Positions 7,130 to 15,579 of a DNA stretch of 23,555 nt are shown here, piece after piece (positions within the stretch are counted from its first letter, which is position 1; the number at the start of each line of letters is the position of its first letter). Under the pieces are notes generated by a model. That model had not been told where the DNA came from. It made no database searches and was given only the letters and a program-made list of their open reading frames with translations. The stretch spans positions 1 to 23,555 of the forward strand of contig CAJTJZ010000049.1 in the NCBI GenBank assembly GCA_910576895.1, given 5' to 3'. Origin of the DNA: an uncultured Lachnospiraceae bacterium. GTDB taxonomy: Bacteria > Bacillota > Clostridia > Lachnospirales > Lachnospiraceae. The translations under genes were made by a program, and so were the position numbers.

Positions 7130-7303
7130 ATGTCAAGTGTTATCGTAAAAGAGAACGAACCTTTGGATAGTGCGTTGCGTAGATTTAAAAGAAATTGCGC
7201 GAAAGCTGGAATCCAGCAGGAAATCCGTAAAAGAGAACATTATGAGAAGCCAAGCGTAAGACGTAAAAAGAAGTCTGAAGCGGCTCGTAAGCGTAAATAC
7301 TAA
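7130..7303 (+). CDS. rpsU: 30S ribosomal protein S21
   Basis: A 57-residue, very basic protein beginning MSSVIVKENE, continuing with LDSALRRFKRNCAKAGIQ and ending KKKSEAARKRKY. This is the S21 family signature for Firmicutes; S21 binds the small ribosomal subunit near the anti-Shine-Dalgarno and helps initiation. An in-frame ATG at 7124 would add Met-Ser. The start at 7130 fits the usual family N-terminus and has GGAGG (7115-7119) 10 bases upstream, while GGAGG at 7111-7115 would serve the ATG at 7124. The gene has its own promoter and terminator. It is followed by yqfC, a conserved Firmicutes order. Confidence 0.97.
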   Translation: MSSVIVKENEPLDSALRRFKRNCAKAGIQQEIRKREHYEKPSVRRKKKSEAARKRKY

Positions 7304-7328
7304 AATAGTTTTTTCTATTATTAGTAGA

Positions 7329-7366
7329 CCCCTGGTTTTGCGAAAGCAAGGCGAGGGGCTTTTGTA
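7329..7366 (+). terminator. Intrinsic terminator after rpsU
   Basis: CCCCT (7329-7333) pairs with AGGGG (7354-7358) and an inner TTGC pairs with GCAA around a GAAA loop; the stem is followed by CTTTTGTAGTTT. It lies 26 bases after the rpsU stop and separates rpsU from the sporulation genes. Confidence 0.85.
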
Positions 7367-7426
7367 GTTTATATTATTTTAAAAATGACGCAATATAAAA
7401 ATGATAGAATTGCTTCTTCTATGATA

Positions 7427-7435
7427 TGGTATAAA
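7427..7435 (+). promoter_or_regulatory. Candidate extended -10 before yqfC
   Basis: TGGTATAAA (7427-7435) is an extended -10-like sequence about 53 bases upstream of yqfC. No good -35 is present at the normal distance. In Bacillus the yqfC operon is under the mother-cell sigma-E, and I could not identify a convincing sigma-E promoter here. Confidence 0.25.
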
Positions 7436-7488
7436 AAAAGATTTTTTGCATAAAGTAGTATTAGACCTGCATAGGAGTGTAGATTTTT

Positions 7489-7857
7489 ATGGAAAAGAAA
7501 TTAAAATCAAACCATGAAAAGTATAAAAAGACCGTTGGAAAAAGGGTCTATGCAGGATTTCGGGAAAAAAATGGAGAAAAGCAGGAATTAGACAGGGCAA
7601 GTTATATGGAACGTTTGTCAAAACGTCTTTCTTTGCCAGCAGATGTATTTACAAGTGCCTGCATTTTAACAATAACAGGGAGATATAGTATTTTAATAGA
7701 AAATTATAAAGGAATTGTAGAATATACGGAAAATAGAGTACGTGTACAGACAAAACAGGGAGTTGTTGCAGTATCAGGAAGTGATTTAAGAATTGCTTAT
7801 TTTACCGATGAGGAAATGCAGGTTGAGGGAAGAATTTGCAGTATTGAATATCAATAG
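7489..7857 (+). CDS. yqfC: YqfC/YabP family sporulation protein
   Basis: A 122-residue protein of the YabP/YqfC family. The family core is at residues 41-120: RLSKRLSLPADVFTSACILTITGRYSILIENYKGI, then a beta-rich end with GVVAVSGSDLRIAYF. The first 40 residues are a basic extension (KKLKSNHEKYKKTVGKRVYAG) longer than in typical members, which start near the internal Met-41 (7609). The upstream start is kept because GGAGTG precedes it and there is no ribosome binding site before Met-41. In Bacillus the gene is made in the mother cell during sporulation; molecular function is unknown. It precedes yqfD by 76 bases, the conserved order. Confidence 0.92.
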   Translation: MEKKLKSNHEKYKKTVGKRVYAGFREKNGEKQELDRASYMERLSKRLSLPADVFTSACILTITGRYSILIENYKGIVEYTENRVRVQTKQGVVAVSGSDLRIAYFTDEEMQVEGRICSIEYQ

Positions 7858-7933
7858 GGAAGAAAAATTGTGAAACTACAATTTGATATAAAATGTAAAT
7901 GGGATTAAATGGAAGAAAAAAGGAGATAATGCT

Positions 7934-9241
7934 ATGCTTCTTTCCATATTGAAATGGTCCAGAGGATATGTAACCGTTCTTTTATATGGAACTTCACCAG
8001 AAAGGTTTATGAATCTTTGTAGGAAAAAAAATATTCTTCTTTGGAATATGCATACATATGGACATTATTGTATTTGTAATGTCTCTGTAAAAGGATTTAA
8101 AATGTTGCGTCCGATTGCTAGAAAAACAAGGACGAGACCAATTATACAAAAAAAGACAGGAATGCCTTTTTTAATGAAGCGTTACCGCAATAGGACAGGG
8201 TTTCTCGCCGGAATGATGCTCTGTCTTTTTTTTCTGTATTATTCTTCCTTGTTTGTATGGAAAATTACCGTAGAGGGACAATATACACATACAGAGGAAG
8301 AAATAACAAAGTTTTTAAAAACGAGGGAAATTACTGTAGGAACAAAGATTTCAGAGATTAATGCTGCACTTGCAGAAGAAGAAATAAGAAAAGAATTTGA
8401 TGATATTGGCTGGGTATCGGTAGAGATTACAGGAACTAGATTGTATGTACATTTGGCAGAAACCAATATGCCAGTAGAATCAGAGCAGGCGGAGCTTGCA
8501 GCATCTGATATTGTGGCAAGCCATGATGGTATTGTAAGAAGTATTATTACACGTAAAGGAACGCCAATGGTAACAGAAGATACAATCGTAAAGAAAGGGG
8601 ATATTTTAGTTTCCGGTTTATTGGAAATCAAAGGAGATAATGAAGAAATTGTGGAAAGAAAGACAGGAGTAGCTGATGCAGATATTATGATAGAAACAGA
8701 GTATACCTATAAAGATAGCTTTCCTATGGAGTATGAACAGATGAATTATACAGGGGAAACAAAGCTTGCCTATGGCTTCTCTGCATTTGGATATGCATTT
8801 TTTGTAGAAAATCCATTAAAAACGATAGCGAAATTTGAAAAGTATGATATAATTGTGGATGAACATGAAATTCACTTAGGAAAAAACTTTATTTTGCCAC
8901 TGAAAGTAATAAAAAAACAATGGAGGGAATATGAAAGCATACCAGTGGTATATTCAAGACAAGAAGCAAAGGATGAGGCAGAAAAGCATCTCATGCGTTA
9001 TTTACATACATTAGAAGAAAAAAATGTTGAAGTATTAGAACAGAAGCTGCATTTTACAGTGAAATCACAAACAGAGAAAAAAAAGGGAAAGAAAAGAAAA
9101 ACAGCTTCTATAGTAAGTATGGCAGCAGTTAGTGGAACATTACAGGTATTAGAACCACAAAAAGAAAGGAAGATGATTTCTATGGCAAAAATAGAAGAAG
9201 ATTTTGAGGAAGATGAAAGTGAAAAGAAAGAAAGTGAATAG
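7934..9241 (+). CDS. yqfD: Sporulation protein YqfD
   Basis: A 435-residue single-pass membrane protein. A cytoplasmic N-terminal part (residues 1-85, FMNLCRKKNILLWNM...) is followed by one membrane helix at about 88-109 (GFLAGMMLCLFFLYYSSLFVW). A large outside domain follows with ITVEGQYTHTEEEI and DIGWVSVEITGTRLYVHLAET, similar to POTRA-like and YqfD repeats, and GIVRSIITRKGTPMVTEDTI. The C-terminus has a long charged tail (KKKGKKRKTAS; EEDFEEDESEKKESE) beyond the family core. A good AGGAGA lies before the ATG. YqfD is needed for efficient sporulation in Bacillus and acts in the mother cell membrane. The gene sits between yqfC and phoH, as in many Firmicutes. Confidence 0.95.
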   Translation: MLLSILKWSRGYVTVLLYGTSPERFMNLCRKKNILLWNMHTYGHYCICNVSVKGFKMLRPIARKTRTRPIIQKKTGMPFLMKRYRNRTGFLAGMMLCLFFLYYSSLFVWKITVEGQYTHTEEEITKFLKTREITVGTKISEINAALAEEEIRKEFDDIGWVSVEITGTRLYVHLAETNMPVESEQAELAASDIVASHDGIVRSIITRKGTPMVTEDTIVKKGDILVSGLLEIKGDNEEIVERKTGVADADIMIETEYTYKDSFPMEYEQMNYTGETKLAYGFSAFGYAFFVENPLKTIAKFEKYDIIVDEHEIHLGKNFILPLKVIKKQWREYESIPVVYSRQEAKDEAEKHLMRYLHTLEEKNVEVLEQKLHFTVKSQTEKKKGKKRKTASIVSMAAVSGTLQVLEPQKERKMISMAKIEEDFEEDESEKKESE

Positions 9242-9275
9242 AAAGAAAATAGAATGTACAGATTAGGAGGAAATT

Positions 9276-10283
9276 ATGAGTATTGTGGAAAAAATTTTAC
9301 AGTTTCCAAAAGGACAGGAGCAGCTTTTATTTGGAAGCTTTGATGAATATGCAAAATTGATAGAACGCACACTTCATATTACAATGATAGAACGGGATGG
9401 ATTATTAAAGATACTTGGCACAAAAGAGAATATAGAAAATGCAGAAAGAATGTTGGAACAATTAATGGAAATTGCTCAAAAGGAAGGAGTAATTACAAGA
9501 CAGAATGTGGAGTATTTACTTTCTTTAAATATGGATCAATTAGAACATGTGGCACAGACAATGGAAAACGATTGTATTTGTCATACCATACAGGGAAAGC
9601 CAATTCGTCCAAAGACATTAGGGCAGAAAAATTATATTGATCAAATTAGAAATAAAATGATTGTATTTGCTATTGGGCCAGCAGGGACAGGAAAGACTTA
9701 TCTTGCAATGGCAATGGCAATTAAAGCATTTAAGCAAGATGAAGTTAGCCGGATTATATTAACACGTCCAGCGATTGAAGCAGGAGAAAAGCTTGGATTT
9801 TTGCCGGGAGATTTACAGAGTAAAGTCGATCCTTATCTGCGTCCCCTGTATGATGCTATGTATCAGATTATGGGATCGGAGGCATATCTGCGAAATACGG
9901 AAAAGGGGTTGATTGAAGTAGCTCCCCTTGCCTATATGCGTGGACGTACTTTGGATAATGCATTTATTATTCTCGATGAGGCACAAAATACAACGCCGGC
10001 ACAAATGAAAATGTTTTTAACAAGGATTGGTTTTGGTTCTCGTGCTGTAATTACAGGAGATTTAACACAAAAGGATTTAGCAGGAGATACAAGATCAGGG
10101 CTGGAACATGCATTAGAAGTATTAAAACAGGTAGAAGAAATTGGTGTTTCTAAATTGACAAGTGCCGATGTTGTACGGCATCCTCTTGTACAGAAAATTG
10201 TAAAGGCATATGATGATTATGAAAGTAAAAAACAGAAAGATAAAAATAGAAGGACAAGCACAAAAAAGAGAATAGGGAAATAG
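9276..10283 (+). CDS. phoH: PhoH family ATPase
   Basis: A 335-residue cytoplasmic P-loop protein. A KH-like RNA-binding segment lies at residues 25-65 (YAKLIERTLHITMIERDGLL). The PhoH core has Walker A GPAGTGKT at 134-141 and Walker B IILDEAQN at 231-238, with sensor-like ITGDLTQKDL near 260. The family hydrolyses ATP and is linked to RNA metabolism; the next conserved gene, ybeY, is a ribosomal RNA processing enzyme, which supports that. A strong AGGAGG precedes the ATG. The basic tail KKQKDKNRRTSTKKRIGK is extra. It is 34 bases after yqfD and in the same operon. Confidence 0.96.
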   Translation: MSIVEKILQFPKGQEQLLFGSFDEYAKLIERTLHITMIERDGLLKILGTKENIENAERMLEQLMEIAQKEGVITRQNVEYLLSLNMDQLEHVAQTMENDCICHTIQGKPIRPKTLGQKNYIDQIRNKMIVFAIGPAGTGKTYLAMAMAIKAFKQDEVSRIILTRPAIEAGEKLGFLPGDLQSKVDPYLRPLYDAMYQIMGSEAYLRNTEKGLIEVAPLAYMRGRTLDNAFIILDEAQNTTPAQMKMFLTRIGFGSRAVITGDLTQKDLAGDTRSGLEHALEVLKQVEEIGVSKLTSADVVRHPLVQKIVKAYDDYESKKQKDKNRRTSTKKRIGK

Positions 10284-10313
10284 TTATTTTTGATATACTA
10301 GAAAGGAGCAGCC

Positions 10314-10973
10314 ATGGAGAAAATAAAAAAAACGCAAAAGACAGTTTCTAAAGAATATTGTTATATGTTTTTGATTGGAATGTATTTGCTTTCTATGTTG
10401 CTGTCATTTCTTTTTTATGGCGGACTTGGTAGCAGCTTAAAAAAGGCATATCAAGTAGGATTATTTAGCTGTGTTTTTTTGCTCCCTCTATGGCTGCTTT
10501 TTTATAAAATAGAATGGGAATTAAAAAATAAAAAAAGGGTATTTTTACTTGGGCTGTTTTTTTTTGGAATAACAATGATACTAGTATTAGTTTCCGTACA
10601 TATCAATACGTACCTTTTCTGGTTTGGCGGCTGCATTTTTTTAACAGTATTATTTCCAACAGAAATTGGCTTAGGGTTTTTTCTATTTTTTGACTGTTTA
10701 TTTTATTTTATTAATGATGCAACAGGCTCTTATAAGGTTTTTTTATTTTTATTTGGAATTGTTTTATGCAGTCTTGTTTCTTTTATAAAAAAAGGAAAGT
10801 CAATTTTTATAATAGTATTCATTGCTTTGGTTTTTTATACGTTGCTATTTTTTATTTTAACGCATGGCAGTAAAGCTTATTTTGAATGGCAGTCGTTGAT
10901 TTCTATGATAGGACAAGCAATATTTTTAATAATAGCGTATAGATTATATTTATTTCTTGAGAAAAAAGGGTGA
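10314..10973 (+). CDS. Polytopic membrane protein of unknown function (seven to eight helices), in the usual pgpH position
   Basis: A 219-residue hydrophobic protein with about seven membrane helices: residues 16-38, 48-66, 75-97, 101-132 (possibly two), 142-158, 163-182 and 195-215. There is no HD motif and no other catalytic motif, and I do not recognise a family by sequence. The gene lies between phoH and ybeY, where many Firmicutes carry the 7TM-HD cyclic-di-AMP phosphodiesterase PgpH (YqfF). It could be a degenerate or reduced relative keeping the 7TM part only, or an unrelated replacement. AAAGGAG lies before the ATG, and the spacing to phoH (30 bases) and ybeY (28 bases) indicates the same operon. 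Confidence 0.8.
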   Translation: MEKIKKTQKTVSKEYCYMFLIGMYLLSMLLSFLFYGGLGSSLKKAYQVGLFSCVFLLPLWLLFYKIEWELKNKKRVFLLGLFFFGITMILVLVSVHINTYLFWFGGCIFLTVLFPTEIGLGFFLFFDCLFYFINDATGSYKVFLFLFGIVLCSLVSFIKKGKSIFIIVFIALVFYTLLFFILTHGSKAYFEWQSLISMIGQAIFLIIAYRLYLFLEKKG

Positions 10974-11001
10974 TTTTTATGAAAAATGGGAAGGATAAGG
11001 T

Positions 11002-11499
11002 ATGACAATAAAAATAGCGTATGAAGTAGAGAAAATGTTTCTATTTGATTATGAAAAATTATTAAAACGTGTGATAGAACAAGTTTGTGATTATATGGCT
11101 TGTCCTTATGAGATAGAAGTAAATCTCGTAATTACAGATAGTCAGGGTATTCAAGAGATAAATAAAGAGTTTCGGGGAATGGATACAGTAACGGATGTAC
11201 TTTCCTTTCCTATGCTGGAATATGACATACCGGGGGAATTTGAATTTCTTGAAGAGGAGTCTGTAGAGAATTTTAATCTTGATACAGGCGAACTTTTGCT
11301 TGGAGATATTATGTTAAATTATGATCGCATAATTTCTCAAGCAGAATGTTATGGACATAGTGTAGAACGGGAACTTGTGTTTCTTACTGTTCATAGTATG
11401 CTTCATTTATTTGGGTATGATCATATAGAGGAAAAAGAACGCCTTCTTATGGAAGAAAAACAAAGGAATATAATGGAGATTTTAGGGATTACAAGATAA
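11002..11499 (+). CDS. ybeY: Endoribonuclease YbeY (rRNA maturation factor)
   Basis: A 165-residue zinc-dependent RNase of the UPF0054 family. The zinc motif HSMLHLFGYDH has His131, His135 and His141. The conserved FRGMDTVTDVLSFP stretch (57-70) and GDIMLNYDRI (101-110) are also present. YbeY processes the 3' end of 16S rRNA and takes part in ribosome quality control. The start uses AAGG about 7 bases upstream. The usual followers dgkA, cdd, era and recO are not here; a flippase gene comes next after a 54-base gap. Confidence 0.97.
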   Translation: MTIKIAYEVEKMFLFDYEKLLKRVIEQVCDYMACPYEIEVNLVITDSQGIQEINKEFRGMDTVTDVLSFPMLEYDIPGEFEFLEEESVENFNLDTGELLLGDIMLNYDRIISQAECYGHSVERELVFLTVHSMLHLFGYDHIEEKERLLMEEKQRNIMEILGITR

Positions 11500-11553
11500 T
11501 AAATAGTTTTTTAATGATAAGATAGGATAAATAGCATAGAAAGGGTTTTTATT

Positions 11554-13269
11554 ATGCCACAAAAAAAAGCAAGGGTAGAAGCGTCATATCCATTAAAGAC
11601 AGATTTGACAAAGAAGAATCATAAAAATTCGCATAAAAAGAAAAATGCTGCGGGAAAAGAAAAACGATCTGACTTTTTAGTACAGGGAAGTATTTTGGCT
11701 GCAGCATCCATTATTGTACGCTTGATTGGGCTTGTATATAGGATTCCGATGGCGAATATTTTAGGTGAGGAGGGACAGGGACTGTATTCCATTGCCTATG
11801 ATATTTACAGTCTTGCTTTGATTTTATCATCTTATAGTCTGCCACTTTCTGTTTCGAAAATGATGGCTGCAAAAAATATTAATAAAGAATATAAAAGTGC
11901 TATGAAAATATTTAAATGTGCACTTGCATTTGCTGTAACAGCAGGTGGTGTTATGGCTGTTTTTATGTTTATTTTTGCAGATATTCTTGCAGAGCTTTAT
12001 GGTAGTCCAAATGCTGCCTATCCATTGCGAATTTTAGCACCAACTATTTTTGTTGTAGCGGTTCTTGGTGTACTTCGTGGATTTTTTCAAGGGAAAAGTA
12101 ATATGTTGCCAACAGCGATTTCTCAGATTTTGGAGCAAGTAGTCAATGCTATTGTCAGTGTTGTGGCAGCTTATGGAATGATGAAAATGCATAGTGCATC
12201 AAAAAATATTGCAGGCTATGGAGCAGCAGGTGGAACGATGGGGACATTATTTGGTGCATTAACAGCAGTATTTGTATTGTTGTTTTTATTTATGGTCAAT
12301 TATCCTTACGAAAAAAAGAAATGCAAAGATGATAAAGGACATATAGAAGATACAAAAAGAGTATTTCATGTACTGTTAATGACTATTCTCCCTGTTATTT
12401 TAAGTCAGGTTGTCTATCAAAGCAGTAGTATTGTAGATAAATTTCTGTTTTCTCAGCTTACAAAAACACAAGGAATGGTAAATACAGTAAGAGAAGCTCA
12501 ATTTGGTATGTATAGTTATTATACACTTTTAGTTAGTGTACCGCTTGGTATTTCTACGGCTATGTCTTCTTCTATTCTTCCAAGTATTACAGCATCTCGT
12601 GTAAGAAGGGATCATGAAATGGTAAAATTAAAAGTACATGATTCTATTAAGTTAAATATGTTAGTTGCAATTCCATGTGCTGTTGGTATTTTTGTATTAG
12701 CAGGTCCTATTATTCAGATGCTTTTTCCATCAACGAATGCAATGACAGGGAAAATTACAATGTTAGGGGCTTTTGCTGTTATTTTTTATGCTCTATCAAC
12801 AATTACAAGTGCTGTATTGCAGTCGATTAATCAGATGCAGCTTCCTGTGATTCATTCTGCAATTTCTATGATTATTCAGGCAGTTCTTTTAGTTGTTCTT
12901 GTATTACTTACACCACTTGGAATTTATTCTCTTGCCATTTGCAATGTAGTATTTCCACTTATTGTTTGTATTTTGAATTGGCTTTCTGTTAGTAGATATC
13001 TATCTTATGAACAGGAGGTTTATAAGACATTTTTATTACCATTTTTAGTATCTCTTGTTATGGGTTCTGTGGCATTTCTTATGTATCATGGTTGTTATTT
13101 TTTCATACATAGCAATACAATAAGTTGTCTTTTTGCAATCTTTGTAGCAGTTCTTATCTATTTTGTTTTATTGATTAAAGTAAAAGCAATTACAAAAGAA
13201 GAATTATATGATATGCCAATGGGAGGAAGATTTATAGCAATAGCAAAGAAAATGAAGTTAATGGTTTGA
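11554..13269 (+). CDS. Polysaccharide/lipid flippase, SpoVB/MurJ-like (MOP superfamily)
   Basis: A 571-residue integral membrane protein with about 14 helices. After a lysine-rich cytoplasmic extension (residues 1-41), the core begins FLVQGSILAAASIIVRLIGL followed by VYRIPMANILGEEGQGLYS, the signature of the SpoVB/YtgP/Wzx branch of the MOP superfamily. LRGFFQGKSNMLPTAISQILEQ near 170-190 also matches. Members flip undecaprenyl-linked sugar precursors, and SpoVB acts in spore cortex synthesis. Family is firm; the choice between SpoVB, YtgP (MurJ-type) or a capsule flippase is not. AAAGGG precedes the ATG. The next gene, a BofC-like protein, is 53 bases away. Confidence 0.92.
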   Translation: MPQKKARVEASYPLKTDLTKKNHKNSHKKKNAAGKEKRSDFLVQGSILAAASIIVRLIGLVYRIPMANILGEEGQGLYSIAYDIYSLALILSSYSLPLSVSKMMAAKNINKEYKSAMKIFKCALAFAVTAGGVMAVFMFIFADILAELYGSPNAAYPLRILAPTIFVVAVLGVLRGFFQGKSNMLPTAISQILEQVVNAIVSVVAAYGMMKMHSASKNIAGYGAAGGTMGTLFGALTAVFVLLFLFMVNYPYEKKKCKDDKGHIEDTKRVFHVLLMTILPVILSQVVYQSSSIVDKFLFSQLTKTQGMVNTVREAQFGMYSYYTLLVSVPLGISTAMSSSILPSITASRVRRDHEMVKLKVHDSIKLNMLVAIPCAVGIFVLAGPIIQMLFPSTNAMTGKITMLGAFAVIFYALSTITSAVLQSINQMQLPVIHSAISMIIQAVLLVVLVLLTPLGIYSLAICNVVFPLIVCILNWLSVSRYLSYEQEVYKTFLLPFLVSLVMGSVAFLMYHGCYFFIHSNTISCLFAIFVAVLIYFVLLIKVKAITKEELYDMPMGGRFIAIAKKMKLMV

Positions 13270-13322
13270 ATAAATGAAATAAAAAGAGCCATACTACCTT
13301 TAAGGAAAAGGGGGCGTATGGT

Positions 13323-14051
13323 TTGAGTCGTGTGAAAGTCATTTTTCTTTCTATTTATGCATTGATTTTTGCTTTATTTCTTGCAGCCATTTTTTATTAT
13401 GGCTGGAAAGAAAGAGAAAGAAGTGAACAGGAAAAGGATATTGCATTAGAGGAAAATAAAGAACAGGGGATTACGGAATTAGAAAAAACAGAAGAACAGA
13501 AAAAAGAGTTACAAGAAAAGCAAGAAAATATAGGAGAAAATTTGGATGCTGTGGAGGATAAAAAAGAATTTATTGACCAAAAATCAGAAGCAACCGTTTC
13601 TGACGAAAGCAAAATTGGAAAAGATACGATTTATTGTCTGGAAATTTATGATACCTTTACACAGGAATTAAATGTTGAAGAAGGAGAGATACCACCGGGT
13701 TTTCTTGGTATGACAAGAGAGGAATTAAATCATTATTGGGAAGATTATATGGATCATCTTCCTGTTCAGGAATTTGAAAAAGGGCTTCTTTCTTGTGAAT
13801 TAACAGCATTTTCTGCAGGACAAGTAACGGTGCGAAAAACATATGATGGATCAGGGCTTAAATATCGATATTATATGGTATTAGAGCAGGGTTGTGTTAC
13901 TGTTTATTATAGTGATAAAAAAACGGTGTATGAGCATACTGATATTTTAGAGGAAAACTTGCCCGAGGAGGAAGCAGAAAAGTTAAAAAGAGGCATTTAT
14001 ATTGAAGATGAAGAAAGTCTTTATAGTATGTTAGAAAGTTATACAAGCTAA
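13323..14051 (+). CDS. BofC-like (C-terminal domain) membrane-anchored protein
   Basis: A 242-residue protein with an N-terminal membrane helix at residues 6-27 (signal anchor). A Glu/Lys-rich coiled-coil linker at 28-85 follows, then a C-terminal domain at about 100-242 (YCLEIYDTFTQELNVEEG, GFLGMTREELNHYWEDYMDH, RYYMVLEQGCVTVYYSDKKT). The last part, with YEHTDILEENLPEEEAEKL and the end ESLYSMLES, resembles BofC C-terminal domain proteins of Clostridia; BofC in Bacillus modulates sigma-K activation. The start is TTG at 13323 after AGGGGG; a GTG at 13332 is possible. An inverted repeat CCATAC/GTATGG (about 13290-13322) overlaps the start region. Function is inferred from similarity only. Confidence 0.7.
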   Translation: MSRVKVIFLSIYALIFALFLAAIFYYGWKERERSEQEKDIALEENKEQGITELEKTEEQKKELQEKQENIGENLDAVEDKKEFIDQKSEATVSDESKIGKDTIYCLEIYDTFTQELNVEEGEIPPGFLGMTREELNHYWEDYMDHLPVQEFEKGLLSCELTAFSAGQVTVRKTYDGSGLKYRYYMVLEQGCVTVYYSDKKTVYEHTDILEENLPEEEAEKLKRGIYIEDEESLYSMLESYTS

Positions 14052-14134
14052 GTTGTAAGTAAATGTAAAATAATGGTGGACAGTGAGAAAAAAGCGTGCT
14101 ATGATGTAGTAGAAAAAAATTTATGAAAATTTAA

Positions 14135-14163
14135 TAAACAAATATCCTAAAATAAGGTATAAT
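14135..14163 (+). promoter_or_regulatory. Promoter of the FabF-type gene
   Basis: A perfect TATAAT (14158-14163) has TAAACA (14135-14140, four of six consensus positions) 17 bases upstream. The coding start at 14208 follows with GGAG in between. No fatty-acid regulator site (FapR or FabT type) could be recognised. Confidence 0.5.
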
Positions 14164-14207
14164 CTCCTTTATTAAGGAAGGGTCAGAGGAAGGAGATATC
14201 ATAAGTT

Positions 14208-15440
14208 ATGAATAGGGTAGTGATTACAGGGCTTGGTGTGATTACACCAATTGGAAATAATGTAGAAGAATTTTGGAATGGAATTTTAGAAGAAAAAGTA
14301 GGAATTGAGCCTATTTGTACCTTTGATGCGACAGAATATAAAGCAAAGCTTTCTGCAAATGTGAAAAATTTTAATGCAAGAGATTATATGGATTTTAAAC
14401 TTGCAAAGAGAATGGATAGATTTAGTCAGTTTGCAGTAGCAGCAGCAAAAGAGGCACTAGAGGATTCGGGACTTTGTTTGGAACAAGAAGATAAATACCG
14501 CTGTGGTATTTGCGTTGGTTCTGGTGTTGGAAGCTTAATGGGGATTGAACGAGAATATGATAAAATGTTAAAGTCAGGACCATTTAAAATTCATCCATTA
14601 ACAGCTCCGCTTGTATTGGGAAATATGGCAGCCGCTAATATTGCTATTTTTTCTGGATTTCAGGGAAAATGTATTGATGTGGTAACAGCGTGTGCAACAG
14701 GAACAAACTCGATTGGAGAAGCATTTCATGCAATAAAATATGGAACATGTGATGTTATGCTTGCAGGTGGAGTTGATAGTTCTATTAGTAAATTTGGTGT
14801 TGCTACTTTTCAGGCATTGACGGCATTATCATCATCAAGTGATCCAAAAAGAGCTTCCATACCATTTGATAAAGACAGAGATGGTTTTGTTACTGGAGAA
14901 GGAGCAGGCATTCTTATGTTGGAGAGCTTAGAACACGCAAAAGCAAGAAATGCTAAAATTTATGCAGAAATTGGCGGTTATGGAGCTACTTGTGATGCCA
15001 ATCATATTACAACACCATTAGAAGATGGTTCTGGTGCTGCAAAGGCAATGGAACTTGCTATGCAAGAGGCAAAGGTAGTTCCACAAGAAGTTGATTATAT
15101 TAATGCACATGGTACAAGTACACGCTATAATGATTTATATGAGACAAGGGCAATTAAGCTTGCTTTTGGTGATATGGCATATAAAGTGAAAATTAATTCT
15201 ACAAAATCTATGATTGGGCATTTATTTGGAGCAGGTGGTGCTGTAGAACTGATAACTTGTGTAAAATCAATACAAGAAAGTTATATTCATCCAACAGTGG
15301 GACTTTTACATGATGATGAGGAATGTGATCTTGATTATACAAAAGGAAAGGGAGTGCATATGCCAGTCCATATTGCAATGAGTAATTCTCTTGGATTTGG
15401 CGGACATAATGCTTCTATCCTTGTGCGAAAGTTTGAGTAA
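14208..15440 (+). CDS. fabF: Beta-ketoacyl-ACP synthase II (FabF type)
   Basis: A 410-residue condensing enzyme that elongates acyl-ACP with malonyl-ACP in fatty acid synthesis. The active-site Cys162 is in VVTACATGTNS, and the catalytic histidines are His301 (NAHGTSTRYND) and His338 (STKSMIGHLFGAGG) with Lys333. The start MNRVVITGLGVITPIG is typical, and length is normal. No other fab or acpP gene lies next to it: the neighbours are a BofC-like gene and a polysaccharide deacetylase. It may therefore be a second copy outside the main fab cluster, possibly for special acyl chains (inference). It has its own promoter, and a terminator follows. Confidence 0.95.
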   Translation: MNRVVITGLGVITPIGNNVEEFWNGILEEKVGIEPICTFDATEYKAKLSANVKNFNARDYMDFKLAKRMDRFSQFAVAAAKEALEDSGLCLEQEDKYRCGICVGSGVGSLMGIEREYDKMLKSGPFKIHPLTAPLVLGNMAAANIAIFSGFQGKCIDVVTACATGTNSIGEAFHAIKYGTCDVMLAGGVDSSISKFGVATFQALTALSSSSDPKRASIPFDKDRDGFVTGEGAGILMLESLEHAKARNAKIYAEIGGYGATCDANHITTPLEDGSGAAKAMELAMQEAKVVPQEVDYINAHGTSTRYNDLYETRAIKLAFGDMAYKVKINSTKSMIGHLFGAGGAVELITCVKSIQESYIHPTVGLLHDDEECDLDYTKGKGVHMPVHIAMSNSLGFGGHNASILVRKFE

Positions 15441-15470
15441 GGGATAATGAGAAAAATAAAAAGAGATAGT

Positions 15471-15499
15471 AAAAAAGTGGTAAGACTTGCCATATTTTT
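15471..15499 (+). terminator. Intrinsic terminator after the FabF-type gene
   Basis: TGGTA (15478-15482) pairs with TGCCA (15488-15492; one G-T pair allowed in an extended stem) around AGACT. The stem has an A-run before it and TATTTTT after it, so it may act in both directions. A second, weaker hairpin AAGGTACAT (15505-15513) with ATGTACCCTT (15540-15549, one bulge), followed by AGTTTTTATTT, lies just before the deacetylase gene and could attenuate it. Confidence 0.55.
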
Positions 15500-15579
15500 A
15501 TGATAAGGTACATATATATGCAAAAGAAGTAAAGAAAAGATGTACCCTTAGTTTTTATTTAAGAACGGGAGTGTGAAAA

